Positions 16,572-26,376 of a stretch of DNA of 64,000 bases are shown here, piece by piece. The position numbers and the translations under genes are program-made. Below the pieces are notes generated by a model. That model had not been told where the DNA came from, did no database searches, and saw nothing but the letters and a program-made list of their open reading frames with translations. The stretch's first letter is position 1. Each line of letters starts with the position of its first letter. Source of the stretch: Pseudomonas chlororaphis (GTDB lineage: Bacteria; Pseudomonadota; Gammaproteobacteria; Pseudomonadales; Pseudomonadaceae); contig CP011020.1 in NCBI GenBank assembly GCA_001023535.1, positions 3,609,734 through 3,673,733 on the forward strand, read 5' to 3'.

Positions 16572-19075
16572 TGGCACGCTTGCCGCTGTTGCGCCTGTTC
16601 AGTCTTGCTGTTCGTCAATTGCTGCGCGACGCCCGCGCCGGCGAGTTGCGGGTGTTGTTCTTCGCCCTGCTGGTGGCGGTGGCGGCGAGTACCGCCATCG
16701 GCTACTTCGGTGCCCGCCTCAACGGCGCGATGATGTTGCGTGCCACCGAGTTCCTCGGCGCCGACCTGCTGCTCGAAGGCAGCTCGCCGGCCCGCGCGGA
16801 ACAGATCCGCAGCGGCACCGAACTGGGCCTGGAACATGCCCGGGTGGTGGAGTTCTCCAGCGTCGTCGCCACTGACAATGGCATCCAGTTATCCAGCGTC
16901 AAGGCTGCCGATGACCTCTACCCATTGCGCGGCGAGCTGAAGAGCGCCGCCGCGCCGTTCGCGCCGGAAGAAACCGGCGGGCGTCCGAGCCCGGGCGAAG
17001 CCTGGGTCGAGTCCCGGCTACTGACGGCCCTGGACCTGAAGATCGGCGACAGCATCGACATCGGCAACAAGACCCTGCGCCTGAGCCGGGTCCTGACCTA
17101 TGAACCCGATCGCGCCGGGAATTTCTATAGCCTCACGCCGCGGGTCATGATCAACCTCAAGGACCTGGACGCCACCGGCGTGGTGCAACCCGGCAGCCGT
17201 GTCAGCTATCGCGACCTGTGGCGCGGCCCGGCGCCGGCGCTGCAAACCTATCGCGACCTGGTCAAGCCAGGCCTTGAGCCTAACCAGCGCCTGCAGGATG
17301 CCCGCGACGGCAACCGGCAGATCGGTGGAGCCCTGGGCAAGGCCGAGCGCTACTTGAACATGGCCAGCCTGGTGGCGGTGCTGTTATCCGGCGTCGCGGT
17401 CGCGCTGTCGGCCAACCGTTTTGCCACCCGCCGTTTCGATGCCAGCGCCCTGCTGCGCTGCCTGGGTTTGTCACGCCGGGAAACCATGGTGCTGTTCAGC
17501 CTGCAATTGGCAGTGCTCGGCCTCCTGGCCAGCATCAGCGGCGCCCTACTCGGCTGGATCGCCCAATTGGGCCTGTTCGCGCTGCTGCATGACCTCTTGC
17601 CCACGGCGGTTCCGCCAGGGGGCGTGCTGCCGGCAATCGCCGGGATCGGCACCGGCCTGGTGGCCCTGGCGGGGTTTGCCCTGCCACCGTTGGCCGCGCT
17701 GGGCCGGGTGCCGCCGCTGCGCGTGCTGCGCCGGGACATGCTGCCGATCCCGTCCAGCACCTGGGTGGTCTATGGCGCCGCATTGGGCGCCCTGGGCCTG
17801 ATCATGTGGCGCCTGAGCCTGGACCTGGTCCTCACGTTCGCCCTGCTCGGTGGCGGCGTCGTCGCGGCGCTGGTACTCGGTGGGCTGTTGCTATTGCTGC
17901 TCCAGAGCCTGCGTCGCCTGCTGGCCCGCGCCGCCCTGCCCTGGCGGCTCGGCCTCGGCCAACTGCTGCGCCATCCCCTGGCGGCGGCCGGCCAGGCCCT
18001 GGCATTTGGCTTGATCCTGTTGTCCATGGCGCTGATTGCGCTGTTGCGCGGCGAGCTGCTGGACACCTGGCAAAACCAGTTGCCGAAGAACGCGCCCAAT
18101 TATTTCGCCCTGAACATCCTGCCCGACGACAAGCAGGCCTTCACCGACAAGCTGGTGGCGCTGTCGGCACAATCGGCGCCACTCTACCCCGTGGTGCCGG
18201 GGCGTCTGATCAGTATCAATGGCGAGCCGGCCAGCGAGTTCGTCACCAAGGACTCCGCCGGTGACCGGGCCCTGCAGCGCGACTTGAGCCTGACCTGGGC
18301 CGCGGACCTGCCGGCGGGCAACGTCGTCACGGCCGGCACCTGGTGGCCGCAACAACCACCAGACGATATCCCGGGGGTTTCGGTGGAAGGCAAAGTCGCC
18401 GACAACCTCAAGATAAAGCTCGGTGATCGCCTGGTCTTCAGCGTGGGCGGCGTCAACCGCGAAGCGAAGGTCACCAGCCTGCGGGAAATCAACTGGGACA
18501 ACTTCCAGCCCAACTTCTTCATGATCTTCCAGCCCGGAACGCTGAAGGACCTGCCGGCCACCTACCTCACCAGCTTCTATCTGGCGGCGGGCCACGACCA
18601 GCAGATCGTCGACCTGTCCCGGGCCTTCCCGGCGGTGACGATCCTGCAAGTCGAGGCGCTGCTCGAACAGCTGCGCAGCATCCTGGCCCAGGTCACCCTG
18701 GCCGTGGAATATGTGCTGCTGTTCGTCCTGGCGGCAGGCATGGCCGTGCTGTTCTCCGGCCTGCAGGCGACCCTCGATGAGCGGATTCGCCAGGGTGCGC
18801 TGTTGCGGGCCCTGGGTGCCGAACGACCATTGCTGGTCAAGGCCCGACGCATCGAATTCGGCCTGCTGGGCGCGGTCAGCGGCTTGCTCGCGGCCCTGGG
18901 CTCGGAGCTGGTGAGCCTGGTGCTCTACCGCTACGCGTTCGACCTGCCATGGCATCCGCATCCGTGGCTGCTGTTGTTGCCGTTGGTGGGCGCTTTGTTG
19001 ATCGGCGGCGCCGGGGTGTTCGGCACCCGACGAGCGCTCAATGCCAGCCCGCTGACAGTGTTGCGCGAGGGTTGA
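16571..19075 (+). CDS. ABC exporter permease with duplicated FtsX/MacB domains (YbbP-like)
   Basis: The 834-residue membrane protein has an N-terminal span (about 25–45) and a large periplasmic domain. Two FtsX-type core regions follow: the first about 260–430 with [19 protein letters not shown], the second at the C-terminus with [19 protein letters not shown] and LREG as the last residues. A second periplasmic loop lies between about 495 and 700. About ten spans are expected, as in YbbP and lipoprotein-sorting or glycoprotein exporters. The start overlaps the ATPase stop, so production is coupled. Confidence 0.92.
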   Translation: MARLPLLRLFSLAVRQLLRDARAGELRVLFFALLVAVAASTAIGYFGARLNGAMMLRATEFLGADLLLEGSSPARAEQIRSGTELGLEHARVVEFSSVVATDNGIQLSSVKAADDLYPLRGELKSAAAPFAPEETGGRPSPGEAWVESRLLTALDLKIGDSIDIGNKTLRLSRVLTYEPDRAGNFYSLTPRVMINLKDLDATGVVQPGSRVSYRDLWRGPAPALQTYRDLVKPGLEPNQRLQDARDGNRQIGGALGKAERYLNMASLVAVLLSGVAVALSANRFATRRFDASALLRCLGLSRRETMVLFSLQLAVLGLLASISGALLGWIAQLGLFALLHDLLPTAVPPGGVLPAIAGIGTGLVALAGFALPPLAALGRVPPLRVLRRDMLPIPSSTWVVYGAALGALGLIMWRLSLDLVLTFALLGGGVVAALVLGGLLLLLLQSLRRLLARAALPWRLGLGQLLRHPLAAAGQALAFGLILLSMALIALLRGELLDTWQNQLPKNAPNYFALNILPDDKQAFTDKLVALSAQSAPLYPVVPGRLISINGEPASEFVTKDSAGDRALQRDLSLTWAADLPAGNVVTAGTWWPQQPPDDIPGVSVEGKVADNLKIKLGDRLVFSVGGVNREAKVTSLREINWDNFQPNFFMIFQPGTLKDLPATYLTSFYLAAGHDQQIVDLSRAFPAVTILQVEALLEQLRSILAQVTLAVEYVLLFVLAAGMAVLFSGLQATLDERIRQGALLRALGAERPLLVKARRIEFGLLGAVSGLLAALGSELVSLVLYRYAFDLPWHPHPWLLLLPLVGALLIGGAGVFGTRRALNASPLTVLREG

Positions 19076-19109
19076 TAGACTTCCGGCTTCGCCATTACAA
19101 GAAGTTGCC

Positions 19110-19607
19110 ATGAGCCGCTATCGCCCACCCCGCACCGCCGGTACCGCGCTGATCACCCCCGAGGGTGAAGCGCGGATGCGCGCGGAGTTCCATGAGCTGT
19201 GGCATGTGCGCCGCCCCCAGGTGACCCAGGCGGTCAGCGAGGCGGCGGCCCAGGGTGATCGCTCGGAAAATGCCGAGTACACCTACGGCAAGAAAATGCT
19301 GCGGGAAATCGACAGTCGCGTGCGCTTTCTCACCAAGCGCCTTGAAGCGCTGAAGGTGGTCAGTGAAAAGCCCAGCGATCCCAACAAGGTGTATTTCGGC
19401 GCCTGGGTCACCGTCGAGGACGAGGAAGGCAAGGCGTCGCGCTATCGCATCGTCGGCCCTGACGAACTGGATCTGAAACAGAACCTGATCAGCATCGACT
19501 CGCCACTGGCCCGGGCCCTGATTGGCAAGGCCCTGGATGCGGAAGTCAAGGTCCAGACACCGACCGGCGAAAAAATGGTCTATATCGTCGACATCACCTA
19601 TCCGTAA
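19110..19607 (+). CDS. greB: Transcript cleavage factor GreB
   Basis: The 165-residue factor has the full Gre architecture. A coiled-coil hairpin (about 15–80) carries the catalytic tip QGDRSENAEYTYGKK, whose acidic residues stabilise the second magnesium in RNA polymerase. A C-terminal FKBP-like domain follows (SPLARALIGKALDAEVKV). The GDRSENAEY tip and basic surroundings (RRPQ, GKKMLREIDSRVRFLTKR) fit GreB, which rescues deeply backtracked complexes. The gene starts 34 bases after the permease stop and may be co-transcribed. Confidence 0.96.
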   Translation: MSRYRPPRTAGTALITPEGEARMRAEFHELWHVRRPQVTQAVSEAAAQGDRSENAEYTYGKKMLREIDSRVRFLTKRLEALKVVSEKPSDPNKVYFGAWVTVEDEEGKASRYRIVGPDELDLKQNLISIDSPLARALIGKALDAEVKVQTPTGEKMVYIVDITYP

Positions 19608-19619
19608 GGGCCGGACACC

Positions 19620-19928
19620 TCAACGGCGGGTAATCAGCCCCTGCCGCGCGACACGGGTCAGTTGCCGGATCATCTCGGGGGCGTCCGCCGCGCTGGGTGA
19701 TTGGATAACGGCCAGGTCGAAACTGTCATTGGCGAAACGCGCCAAGGATTCACCGTCTTCGACAAACTGGATCAGGAAAGCGGCCGGCCCGTGGTTACGT
19801 CGCGGCCAGCCGTCAAGATAGCGCAGCAACGTGGGCTGGTGGGTGCCACCCAGGAGGATTTTCGGATTGCGTTGCACTAGGTTCGCCGTGATGGGCGCAA
19901 GACGTACAAGGGGGCTGGGTGCATTCAT
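19620..19928 (-). CDS. Small protein resembling a truncated SAM-methyltransferase fold
   Basis: The 102-residue protein begins MNAPSPLVRLAPITANLVQR and contains KILLGGTHQPTLLRYLDGW and FANDSFDLAVIQSP. These resemble the glycine-rich strand I and the D.A-x-x strand IV of class I methyltransferases, with no room for a full catalytic domain. It may be a degenerate or regulatory relative. The ATG at 19928 has no strong ribosome site; a longer in-frame start at 20033 is possible but its extra residues look non-coding. It is convergent with greB, 12 bases between stops. Function unknown. Confidence 0.6.
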   Translation of the reverse strand: MNAPSPLVRLAPITANLVQRNPKILLGGTHQPTLLRYLDGWPRRNHGPAAFLIQFVEDGESLARFANDSFDLAVIQSPSAADAPEMIRQLTRVARQGLITRR

Positions 19929-20232
19929 CGTGTCGTGTCTCTGCCTCAAAAGTCTGCATGGCAGGTGAGAGGCAACACCGAACCAGCGCTTTAGCGGTAC
20001 TTCGAAGCCACGTAACCCGGCTTCTGTCGGCAACTGGATGAGTCACCTGGCGCCCCGCAAGTAGCTGTTTAAATCGGCGCATGAGCGGCATCCTAGAGAA
20101 GCTGACCGGGCGGTGTCAAGAACGGCGGCAGGGTCACCCCCTGTGGGAGGGCACGACCATGGCGGCTGTCAGCCGCAAAAGAAAAAGGCGCTTTCCTCGA
20201 AAAAGGAAAGCGCCTTTGTTTTCAGTTGAGCA
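19929..20232. other. Gap between the methyltransferase-like gene and doxX
   Basis: This stretch holds the probable promoter of the methyltransferase-like gene and, at 20181–20222, the doxX terminator. Short overlapping frames here have no ribosome sites or recognisable content. I see no gene. Confidence 0.6.
20181..20222 (-). terminator. Terminator of the DoxX gene
   Basis: AAAGGCGCTTTCCT, a short A/T loop and AGGAAAGCGCCTTT form a 14-base-pair stem followed by a T-run on the minus strand, 11 bases past the doxX stop. Confidence 0.9.
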
Positions 20233-20667
20233 TCAGCCGGCGATGGCTCGATCCACCGACAGTTTGCCAGCGCCTTCGACCAGGATGGCAACGCTGCCCG
20301 CCAACAACGCCAGGGCAAACTCATAGCCGTTGTTGGCCATGAACAAACCGTTACCAATGTGCACCGAGAAAATCGCCACCAGTGACAGGAAGGCCAGGCC
20401 CAGTGCCGCCGGACGGGTCAGCAGGCCGATGATCAGCGCCAGCCCGGCGAAAAACTCGGTACCGCCGGCCAATGTCGCCATCAGGTAGCCAGGGGTTAGG
20501 CCAATGCTTTCCATCCATTGCGCCGTGCCAGCCAGGCCGTAGCCGCCGAACAGGCCGAAGAGCTTCTGCGAACCGTGCGCGGCGAAGATGATGCCGACGG
20601 CAATACGCAGGACAGTCAGGCCGTAGCCGGCACGGGTGGACATTATTTTGTTGATCAGCGAGCTCAT
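20233..20667 (-). CDS. DoxX-family integral membrane protein
   Basis: The 144-residue protein has four membrane spans: about 15–33 (LTVLRIAVGIIFAAHG), 58–78, 82–102 and 110–130. The DoxX signature region is AAHGSQKLFGLFGGYGLAGT, with AGGTEFFAGLALIIGL further on. The family is linked to oxidative stress and thiosulfate or quinone metabolism in different organisms, and the exact role is unknown. The ATG at 20667 follows AGGGATGA. It is monocistronic, with a strong terminator downstream and an AT-rich upstream region (AATCAATTTAATTGATC near 20750). Confidence 0.92.
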   Translation of the reverse strand: MSSLINKIMSTRAGYGLTVLRIAVGIIFAAHGSQKLFGLFGGYGLAGTAQWMESIGLTPGYLMATLAGGTEFFAGLALIIGLLTRPAALGLAFLSLVAIFSVHIGNGLFMANNGYEFALALLAGSVAILVEGAGKLSVDRAIAG

Positions 20668-20765
20668 GGGTTCATCCCTAGATGTGTGGTGGTTGGACGC
20701 CATATTAATCAAAAAAACTTGTGCTAAAAGCGCAAAAATTGCGACACACCAATCAATTTAATTGA

Positions 20766-22187
20766 TCATTTCCGTAAAGCGACCTTCTGCCCGTTCGGCT
20801 CCAGGGACTCTCGCTCCCGATCAAAAGCCAAATAGTATTTGTTCACGCTATTAACGTAGCTGACGGCGCCCATTCCCACCTGCTCCATGGCAATGCGCTC
20901 GACCTGGAAGAACCACTGGTTGGGATTCAACCCCCGTCGCCGGGCTTCGGCGCGCATGCCCCGGACGCGCTCCGGCCCCATGTTGTAGGCGGCCAGGACG
21001 AATGCCATGCGCTCGCGCTCATTGAGCTTGGGGCTGGCGAAAAACTTGCGGCGAATCATGGCCAGGTACTTGGCGCCCGCCTGCACGTTGGCGTCGAGGT
21101 TCTGGATGTTGTCCACCCCCACCCGTTGGGCTGCCGACGGGGTGATCTGCATCAGCCCGGTGGGGCCACCGCTACCGCGAGCGCTGGGTTGCAGGGCTGA
21201 CTCCTTGAAGGCCAGGGCCGCCAGGTTGAGCCAGTCCATGCCCTGGGCCTCGGCATGTTTTTGCAACACCGGACGCAGCTTCTCCAGGCGCTGGCGATCG
21301 GCGCGGGCCAGCGGATAGTGAACCTGGTACAGCCGCCGGTAGATGCGCAGGAACGCTGCGTCCTGGTTGTCCGGCACTTTGTAGGTCGCCAGGAACCGGT
21401 CGATGCTAGCCCGGAGCATGGCGGCATCACGACGCACGAACCAGTATTCATCGCCGGGCTCGCCGATCAGCACCTGGCGGTCGAAGCGCAACTTGGGAAG
21501 AATCTTGCCCCAGCGTTCGGCAATGGGTTGCTCGACGATGGTCAGATGGAAAATCCCGCCCTGGACCATCTCCAGCACATCTTCCACCGCCAGGGTCGGG
21601 TCGACCCATTCGATTTTCACCGGCGGCAATTTGAGCAGGGCCAGTTTCTGGTTGATCTGGCTCACCGCATCCCCCGCCGCACTGCCGTTGGGCAGGGCCA
21701 GGGTCTTACCGGAAAGTTGTTCCACGCGGTTGTAGCGCTTCTCGCCCTTGATGCCCACCAGCAGCAATGGCACATCGCTGCGGATCGGATCGCTGGGGCT
21801 GACCGCATGGCTGGCCAGGGGCTCGAGCAGCTCGCCGGGGGCCACGAGATCGCCCTCGCCACGCTGCAACGCACCGAGCAACTGATCCTTGGCCTTGGGG
21901 ATGATCTTGAGGGTGATTTCCTGGCCGTCCCGGGCGTGACCGTTGAGGTACTGCTCGAAGGCGCGTAACCGGTGGTATTCGACACCGATGGGCTGGCCCT
22001 GGACTTCGCCGGAGCTGTTGCGACTCTGGTTGACCAGCACCTTCAGCACCCGGCTGCTGCGGATTTGCGCCAGGTCGCGCACGGTGCCCGGCGCCACGAC
22101 CTGCACCGGCCCAGGCAGCCGCGCGTCCGCCGGGATCGGCAAGAGCAGCGAGCAACACAGCAGTAGCAACGCCTGGGGACGTGTCAT
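20766..22187 (-). CDS. mltF: Membrane-bound lytic murein transglycosylase F-like
   Basis: The 473-residue protein has a signal peptide (MTRPQALLLLCCSLLLPIPA). An amino-acid-binding-protein-like domain follows (about 45–280, starting SSRVLKVLVNQSRNS and including LPNGSAAGDAVSQIN). The C-terminal SLT domain has the catalytic glutamate in LAFKESALQP and the GPTGLMQITPSAAQ and AAYNMGPERV motifs. MltF enzymes cleave murein glycan to 1,6-anhydro ends, and the ABC-type domain modulates activity. The GGAGAG site supports the start at 22187. It is divergent from tatD. Confidence 0.92.
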   Translation of the reverse strand: MTRPQALLLLCCSLLLPIPADARLPGPVQVVAPGTVRDLAQIRSSRVLKVLVNQSRNSSGEVQGQPIGVEYHRLRAFEQYLNGHARDGQEITLKIIPKAKDQLLGALQRGEGDLVAPGELLEPLASHAVSPSDPIRSDVPLLLVGIKGEKRYNRVEQLSGKTLALPNGSAAGDAVSQINQKLALLKLPPVKIEWVDPTLAVEDVLEMVQGGIFHLTIVEQPIAERWGKILPKLRFDRQVLIGEPGDEYWFVRRDAAMLRASIDRFLATYKVPDNQDAAFLRIYRRLYQVHYPLARADRQRLEKLRPVLQKHAEAQGMDWLNLAALAFKESALQPSARGSGGPTGLMQITPSAAQRVGVDNIQNLDANVQAGAKYLAMIRRKFFASPKLNERERMAFVLAAYNMGPERVRGMRAEARRRGLNPNQWFFQVERIAMEQVGMGAVSYVNSVNKYYLAFDRERESLEPNGQKVALRK

Positions 22188-22418
22188 CCACTCTCCGGAA
22201 GGAACACTGCCGGCCGCCTCGAAAACGAGGCCGGGGCCGACAGAAACAGAGCGCTTGGGGCGCTGAAAAGTGCGAAAGACTGGCACAGTGATAGCGTTTA
22301 TACCAACCCGACCTGTCTCGCGGCCTCAACAGACAGCCACAACTCGTTGTAGTTCTTGGCTTTTCTTATAAATCTACAGCTCTGATATGCTTTCCGGCCT
22401 TTGGGCCGAGGTAGCACC

Positions 22419-23228
22419 ATGCAACTCATCGATATCGGCGTCAACCTGACCAACCCCAGTTTTGCCGATAAACATCAGGCAGTGCTCGACCGCGCCTATG
22501 TATCGGGGGTCTGCCAACTGGTCTTGACCGGCACCAGCATCGAGGGCAGCGAACAGGCCCTGGCACTGTGCGAGCGCCTGGATGAGCGCGGCGAGCGTCT
22601 GTTCGCCACTGCCGGTATTCACCCCCACAGCGCCAGCGACTGGACCGCCGACAGCGCCAGGCACCTCAAGGACCTGTTGAGCCACGACCGCGTGCGGGCG
22701 GTGGGTGAATGCGGGCTGGATTTCAACCGCGACTTTTCCCCCAGGCCGCAGCAGGAGAAGGTGCTGCAAGAGCACCTGGCCTTGGCGGTCCAACTGCAAT
22801 TGCCGGTGTTTCTCCACGAGCGTGACGCCAACCAGCGGCTGCTGGACATCCTGCGGGATTTTCGCGACCGGTTGCCGGCCGCCGTCGTGCACTGCTTCAC
22901 CGGTGAAAAAAAGGCCCTGTTCAGCTACCTCGACCTGGACCTGCACATCGGTATCACCGGCTGGATCTGTGATGAACGCCGGGGCACGCACCTGCATCCG
23001 TTGGTGCGCGACATCCCTCACGGCCGCCTGATGCTCGAAAGCGACGCGCCATACCTGTTGCCGCGCACGCTGCGGCCCAAGCCGAAAAACGGCCGGAACG
23101 AACCGGCCTATCTGACCGAGGTGCTACGGGAAGTGGCCGTACACCGTGGCGAAACCCCGGAAGACCTGGCGGCCCATTCCACTGCGTGCGCACGGGCGTT
23201 TTTTGGATTGCCCGTCCTATCGGTTTAA
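22419..23228 (+). CDS. tatD: TatD-type metal-dependent DNase
   Basis: The 269-residue TIM-barrel hydrolase begins [19 protein letters not shown]. As in E. coli TatD, the first strand reads DIGVNL rather than HxH. Metal ligands follow in [34 protein letters not shown] and [11 protein letters not shown]. TatD acts as a 3'-5' DNase/RNase involved in repair of oxidative damage and in turnover of DNA. GAGG precedes the ATG. It is followed by a REP pair and then the chemoreceptor gene. Confidence 0.94.
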   Translation: MQLIDIGVNLTNPSFADKHQAVLDRAYVSGVCQLVLTGTSIEGSEQALALCERLDERGERLFATAGIHPHSASDWTADSARHLKDLLSHDRVRAVGECGLDFNRDFSPRPQQEKVLQEHLALAVQLQLPVFLHERDANQRLLDILRDFRDRLPAAVVHCFTGEKKALFSYLDLDLHIGITGWICDERRGTHLHPLVRDIPHGRLMLESDAPYLLPRTLRPKPKNGRNEPAYLTEVLREVAVHRGETPEDLAAHSTACARAFFGLPVLSV

Positions 23229-23235
23229 ACACACC

Positions 23236-23333
23236 TCTGTGTGGGAGCGGGCTTGCTCGCGAATGCACTAGACCCGTTCATCCTGCTGTGAATGACCCAC
23301 CGCTTTCGCGAGCAAGCCCACTCCCACAGAGGG
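23236..23333. repeat. REP pair (inverted), GTGGGAGCGGGCTTGCTCGCG family
   Basis: CTGTGTGGGAGCGGGCTTGC (from 23237) is mirrored by GCAAGCCCACTCCCACAG (23312–23329), with TCGCGAA/TTCGCGA at the inner edge. This facing pair is the standard arrangement of mobilisable REP doublets in fluorescent pseudomonads. Confidence 0.9.
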
Positions 23334-23435
23334 TTTTGGGGTGTCTGTTGACCCACATCAACCTCCCAGCCCTGGGGGAGCGGCACAATAATGGCACCTT
23401 GCCAAAACTGTTTCCGCTATCAGAGAAGACCTTCC

Positions 23436-24917
23436 ATGGGTGCCTGGCTTAGCAATATCTCACTGAAGTACAAATTCTGGGCGGTCAACGCGGTCGCCTT
23501 TGTCACCACCCTGCTGCTGGTGCTCTACGCAGTGCACCTTGAACAGCAGGCGCGCAATCATGCGGCCCAGGCCAATGCCCAGGCCCAGGCGTACCTGTTG
23601 GGCGCCTGGCCGGCCGGGCAGCCGCTGCCCAAGGTCGACACCGTCCTGGCGCTCCAGCGCGACCAGGTACCGGTGTTCCATGAACAGCCACTGCCGGCGC
23701 TGACGCAAGCCAACGGCTGGGTCGAACTGGATGCCAGCCCGTTGTTGGGCGACGACCCGCTACTGGGAGCCGAAGTGATCCGGCGCGGCGACGGCCAACA
23801 ACTGGCCGTCCTGGCCCATGGCGTCAGCCTGGGCCAGGTGTTTGGCGAACGCTTCAGCCAATACGCCGTGGCGGTATTCGTGCTGATGCTGGCAATGCTG
23901 GGGGCCTCGCAACTGTTGATCCGCTTCCTGCTCAGCCAGCTCAACACGCTGAAGGACGTCATGCTGCACGTGGAAAAAACCGGTGACCTGTCCGCCCGCG
24001 TCCCCTTGGCCTGCAAGGATGAAGTAGGCCAGATGGCGGCCGCGTTCAATGCCATGCAGGCCGGTTATCAACGGGTCGTGGACACCGTCGCCAGCACGGC
24101 TCGGCAGTTAGACACCGGCGCGGCACGCCTGGCGTCGAGCATGACCGACGTGCGCCACGGCATGCTCGGCCAGCAGAGCGAGACCGACCAGGCCGCCACG
24201 GCGATCAACGAGATGTCTGCCACGGTCTACCACATCGCCCAGCACGCCAGCGCCACCCGTGACCTGTCGAAGACCGCCGACACCTTGGCCGGCAACGGTC
24301 ATGACGTGGTGAGCCGCGTACAGCAGTCGATCACCGGGCTGTCCTCGGGGGTGCAACAGACCGCCGAGATGATCCAGCGCCTGGCCGAAGACAGCCAGAA
24401 GATCAGCGGCGTGGTCAGTGTGATCCACAGCATTGCCGAACAAACCAACCTGCTGGCGTTGAACGCTGCCATCGAGGCGGCACGGGCCGGAGAAATGGGA
24501 CGGGGCTTTGCCGTAGTGGCCGACGAGGTCCGTAACCTGGCCAAGCGGGTGCAGATTTCCACGGACGAAATCACCACCATGATCGTGGCCCTGCAGGCCG
24601 GCACACGGGACGCCGTGGACTTCATGCAGGAGAGCTCGTACAAGGCCGACGACTGCGTGCAACAGGCCCGCGAGGCCGGCGATGCGTTGGCGCAGATCAC
24701 CGCCGCCGTGGCCCAGATGCGCGAGAGCAACACCCAGATCGCCGTCGCGGCCGAACAGCAGAGCCAGGTTGCCGAGGACATGAACCGGGCGGTGGTGAGT
24801 ATTCGCGACGTCACCGAAAACACCGTGCGCCAAACCGTCGACTCGGCCACCACCAGCCATGAGCTGGCGACCCTGGCGGGCGAGTTGAACAAAGCGATCG
24901 GGCAGTTGAAGTTTTAG
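23436..24917 (+). CDS. Methyl-accepting chemotaxis protein
   Basis: The 493-residue transducer has a first span at about 15–34, a short periplasmic domain of about 100 residues, a second span at about 140–162, HAMP (about 163–215) and a signalling domain. The highly conserved hairpin tip is [20 protein letters not shown], followed by [16 protein letters not shown] and a methylation-type region (TDEI). The periplasmic part ([20 protein letters not shown], then [15 protein letters not shown]) is smaller than a dCache or four-helix domain, so the ligand is unclear. It may be polar-tethered with other receptors. There is no CheR pentapeptide at the C-terminus, which ends GQLKF. Confidence 0.95.
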   Translation: MGAWLSNISLKYKFWAVNAVAFVTTLLLVLYAVHLEQQARNHAAQANAQAQAYLLGAWPAGQPLPKVDTVLALQRDQVPVFHEQPLPALTQANGWVELDASPLLGDDPLLGAEVIRRGDGQQLAVLAHGVSLGQVFGERFSQYAVAVFVLMLAMLGASQLLIRFLLSQLNTLKDVMLHVEKTGDLSARVPLACKDEVGQMAAAFNAMQAGYQRVVDTVASTARQLDTGAARLASSMTDVRHGMLGQQSETDQAATAINEMSATVYHIAQHASATRDLSKTADTLAGNGHDVVSRVQQSITGLSSGVQQTAEMIQRLAEDSQKISGVVSVIHSIAEQTNLLALNAAIEAARAGEMGRGFAVVADEVRNLAKRVQISTDEITTMIVALQAGTRDAVDFMQESSYKADDCVQQAREAGDALAQITAAVAQMRESNTQIAVAAEQQSQVAEDMNRAVVSIRDVTENTVRQTVDSATTSHELATLAGELNKAIGQLKF

Positions 24918-24952
24918 GGCGCCAATCCTACCGGCCTGGGGTGGCTGCTGTT

Positions 24953-25080
24953 TGTGGCGAGGGGATTTATCCCCGTTGGGTCGCGCAGCGGCCCCAAAGC
25001 ATTTGACCGAGGTACCCAACCTTACGGAGGCGCCTTTGAGGGCGCTTCGCACCCCAACGGGGATAAATCCCCTCGCCACA
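24953..25080. repeat. REP pair, GTGGCGAGGGGATTTATCC family
   Basis: TGTGGCGAGGGGATTTATCC (from 24953, running to CCCGTTGGG) is mirrored by CCCAACGGGGATAAATCCCC then TCGCCACA ending at 25080. The arms are about 28 bases and the inner segment about 70 bases. Confidence 0.92.
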
Positions 25081-25203
25081 AAAAGTGGATCTTCCCAACA
25101 CCTGTTTCGCCCTATCACATCGATAGCCAAGCGCGATTCGCCGCTTCACCCGGCCGGGCCTATTCTTGGGTTATTCGATTTCGTGAACTCAAGGACATGC
25201 ATC

Positions 25204-25425
25204 ATGGGCAAACGTCACCCTCACTTACCCGCTTGGCAATGGCGCACCTGGCCCGCCCCTGACCGCCAACCGACCCACCAGGTGTTGCACCTGATGGCGG
25301 TGCCGCTGTTCATCATTGCGTTCCTGCTGCTTGTGTCCGGGGTGTTCAGTGCCAGCGCGGCGGACATCGCCATCGGCACCATCGGCGTGGTCGCCGCATT
25401 GGGGTTGCAGCGCCACCATCCGTGA
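25204..25425 (+). CDS. Small two-span membrane protein of unknown function
   Basis: The 73-residue protein begins MGKRHPHLPAWQWRTWPAPD, a basic, tryptophan-rich N-terminus. It then has two hydrophobic segments, about 29–48 (LMAVPLFIIAFLLLVSGVFS) and 51–68 (ADIAIGTIGVVAALGLQ), and ends RHHP. A purine-rich stretch (AAGGACATGC) precedes the start. I recognise no domain, although Pseudomonas has similar short conserved membrane proteins. It is convergent with the thioesterase gene, 9 bases between stops. Confidence 0.7.
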   Translation: MGKRHPHLPAWQWRTWPAPDRQPTHQVLHLMAVPLFIIAFLLLVSGVFSASAADIAIGTIGVVAALGLQRHHP

Positions 25426-25434
25426 TCCATCGCC

Positions 25435-26232
25435 TCAGGCGAAAATCGTCACCGTCTGCCGGCTCAAGGCGATCAAGCGGCCATCGGCGCACCAGAATTT
25501 GGCGGCGACATGGCCGTAGCCATCCTGGGCATGGTCGATCTCGGCCAGGTACTTGCACCAGTCCAGGGTCGTCAGCTCCAGCAACGGCTGGACAAACTCG
25601 ATGGTCCAGGTCAGCGTGCTGCCCGGGGCCATTTGCTTGAGATGAGGCAGCAATGCCGGTGGCCAGGCATCCACCAGCGCCAGGATGTGGCTCTCGTTCA
25701 ACGGTTCTTCCTTAACATCACCGCGCAAACGCACCCAACCACCCATGCTGCGGGATGTGTTGCCGGTGAACGGCAATCCACCGACGCTCCAGCACATGGC
25801 CAGGTGACGCATGAATTCAGGGGTAGCGCCCTTGACGTAAGGCAGCTCCTGGCACTGTTCCACGCTCTTGAACTCCGGCGCCGGGTCGGCCTGAACCGCC
25901 ACCACGGAAGAACGCGAGGCGCCAAAACTCCCCTGCACCACCGTCACCACCTGGCCGTTCTGCACGGCGCGCCCCAACACCTGGCTCACCGCCTTGCCTT
26001 CGCGCAGTACATCGACTTCAAAGCTGACCGGCACATCCGGCTCGACCGGGCCGACAAACGTGATCGCCAGTGAACGTACCGGGCGATCCGCCGGCACCCG
26101 GGCACGCATCGCCTCATACTGCAACGCCGCCACCAACCCGCCAAACGTGGCGCGCCCCTGGCCCCATTCAGGCGCGATGGTGACGGCCTCTGGTTGACGG
26201 CGCACGGCATCGATCAAATCGGAAAAGCGCAT
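25435..26232 (-). CDS. TesB-like acyl-CoA thioesterase (double hot-dog)
   Basis: The 265-residue protein is built of two hot-dog folds. The first (about 20–110) includes GRATFGGLVAALQYEAMRAR and RSLAITFVGPVEPD. The second (about 160–262) includes WVRLRG, LALVDAWPPALLP and AKFWCADGRLIALSRQTVTI. This matches the TesB/thioesterase-like superfamily that hydrolyses medium to long acyl-CoA. The ATG at 26232 follows GAGG. It is monocistronic between two repeat-containing gaps. Confidence 0.87.
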   Translation of the reverse strand: MRFSDLIDAVRRQPEAVTIAPEWGQGRATFGGLVAALQYEAMRARVPADRPVRSLAITFVGPVEPDVPVSFEVDVLREGKAVSQVLGRAVQNGQVVTVVQGSFGASRSSVVAVQADPAPEFKSVEQCQELPYVKGATPEFMRHLAMCWSVGGLPFTGNTSRSMGGWVRLRGDVKEEPLNESHILALVDAWPPALLPHLKQMAPGSTLTWTIEFVQPLLELTTLDWCKYLAEIDHAQDGYGHVAAKFWCADGRLIALSRQTVTIFA

Positions 26233-26342
26233 GACGACCTCGAAAGCAGGGAAAAGAGATGAAGGGATCTTAACCAGCGCCGGCAAGCGGCACAGCGCTC
26301 ATTCCGGCCAAAGAGACTGGCAGATAAGCCGCCGCTATTGAA

Positions 26343-26372
26343 TCAGTGGGAGCGAGCTCGCCCCACACAGGG
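26343..26372. repeat. Single short REP-like element
   Basis: CAGTGGGAGCGAGCTCGCCC followed by CACACAGG resembles half of the GTGGGAGC family with a compressed stem. It lies between the thioesterase start and the CHAD gene stop. Confidence 0.6.
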
Positions 26373-26376
26373 AAAC

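Noticed and set aside
19813..20091. Alternative frame overlapping the methyltransferase-like gene, considered as evidence of a frameshifted longer gene
   Set aside because: Its translation does not continue the methyltransferase-like sequence, so there is no evidence of a broken longer gene.
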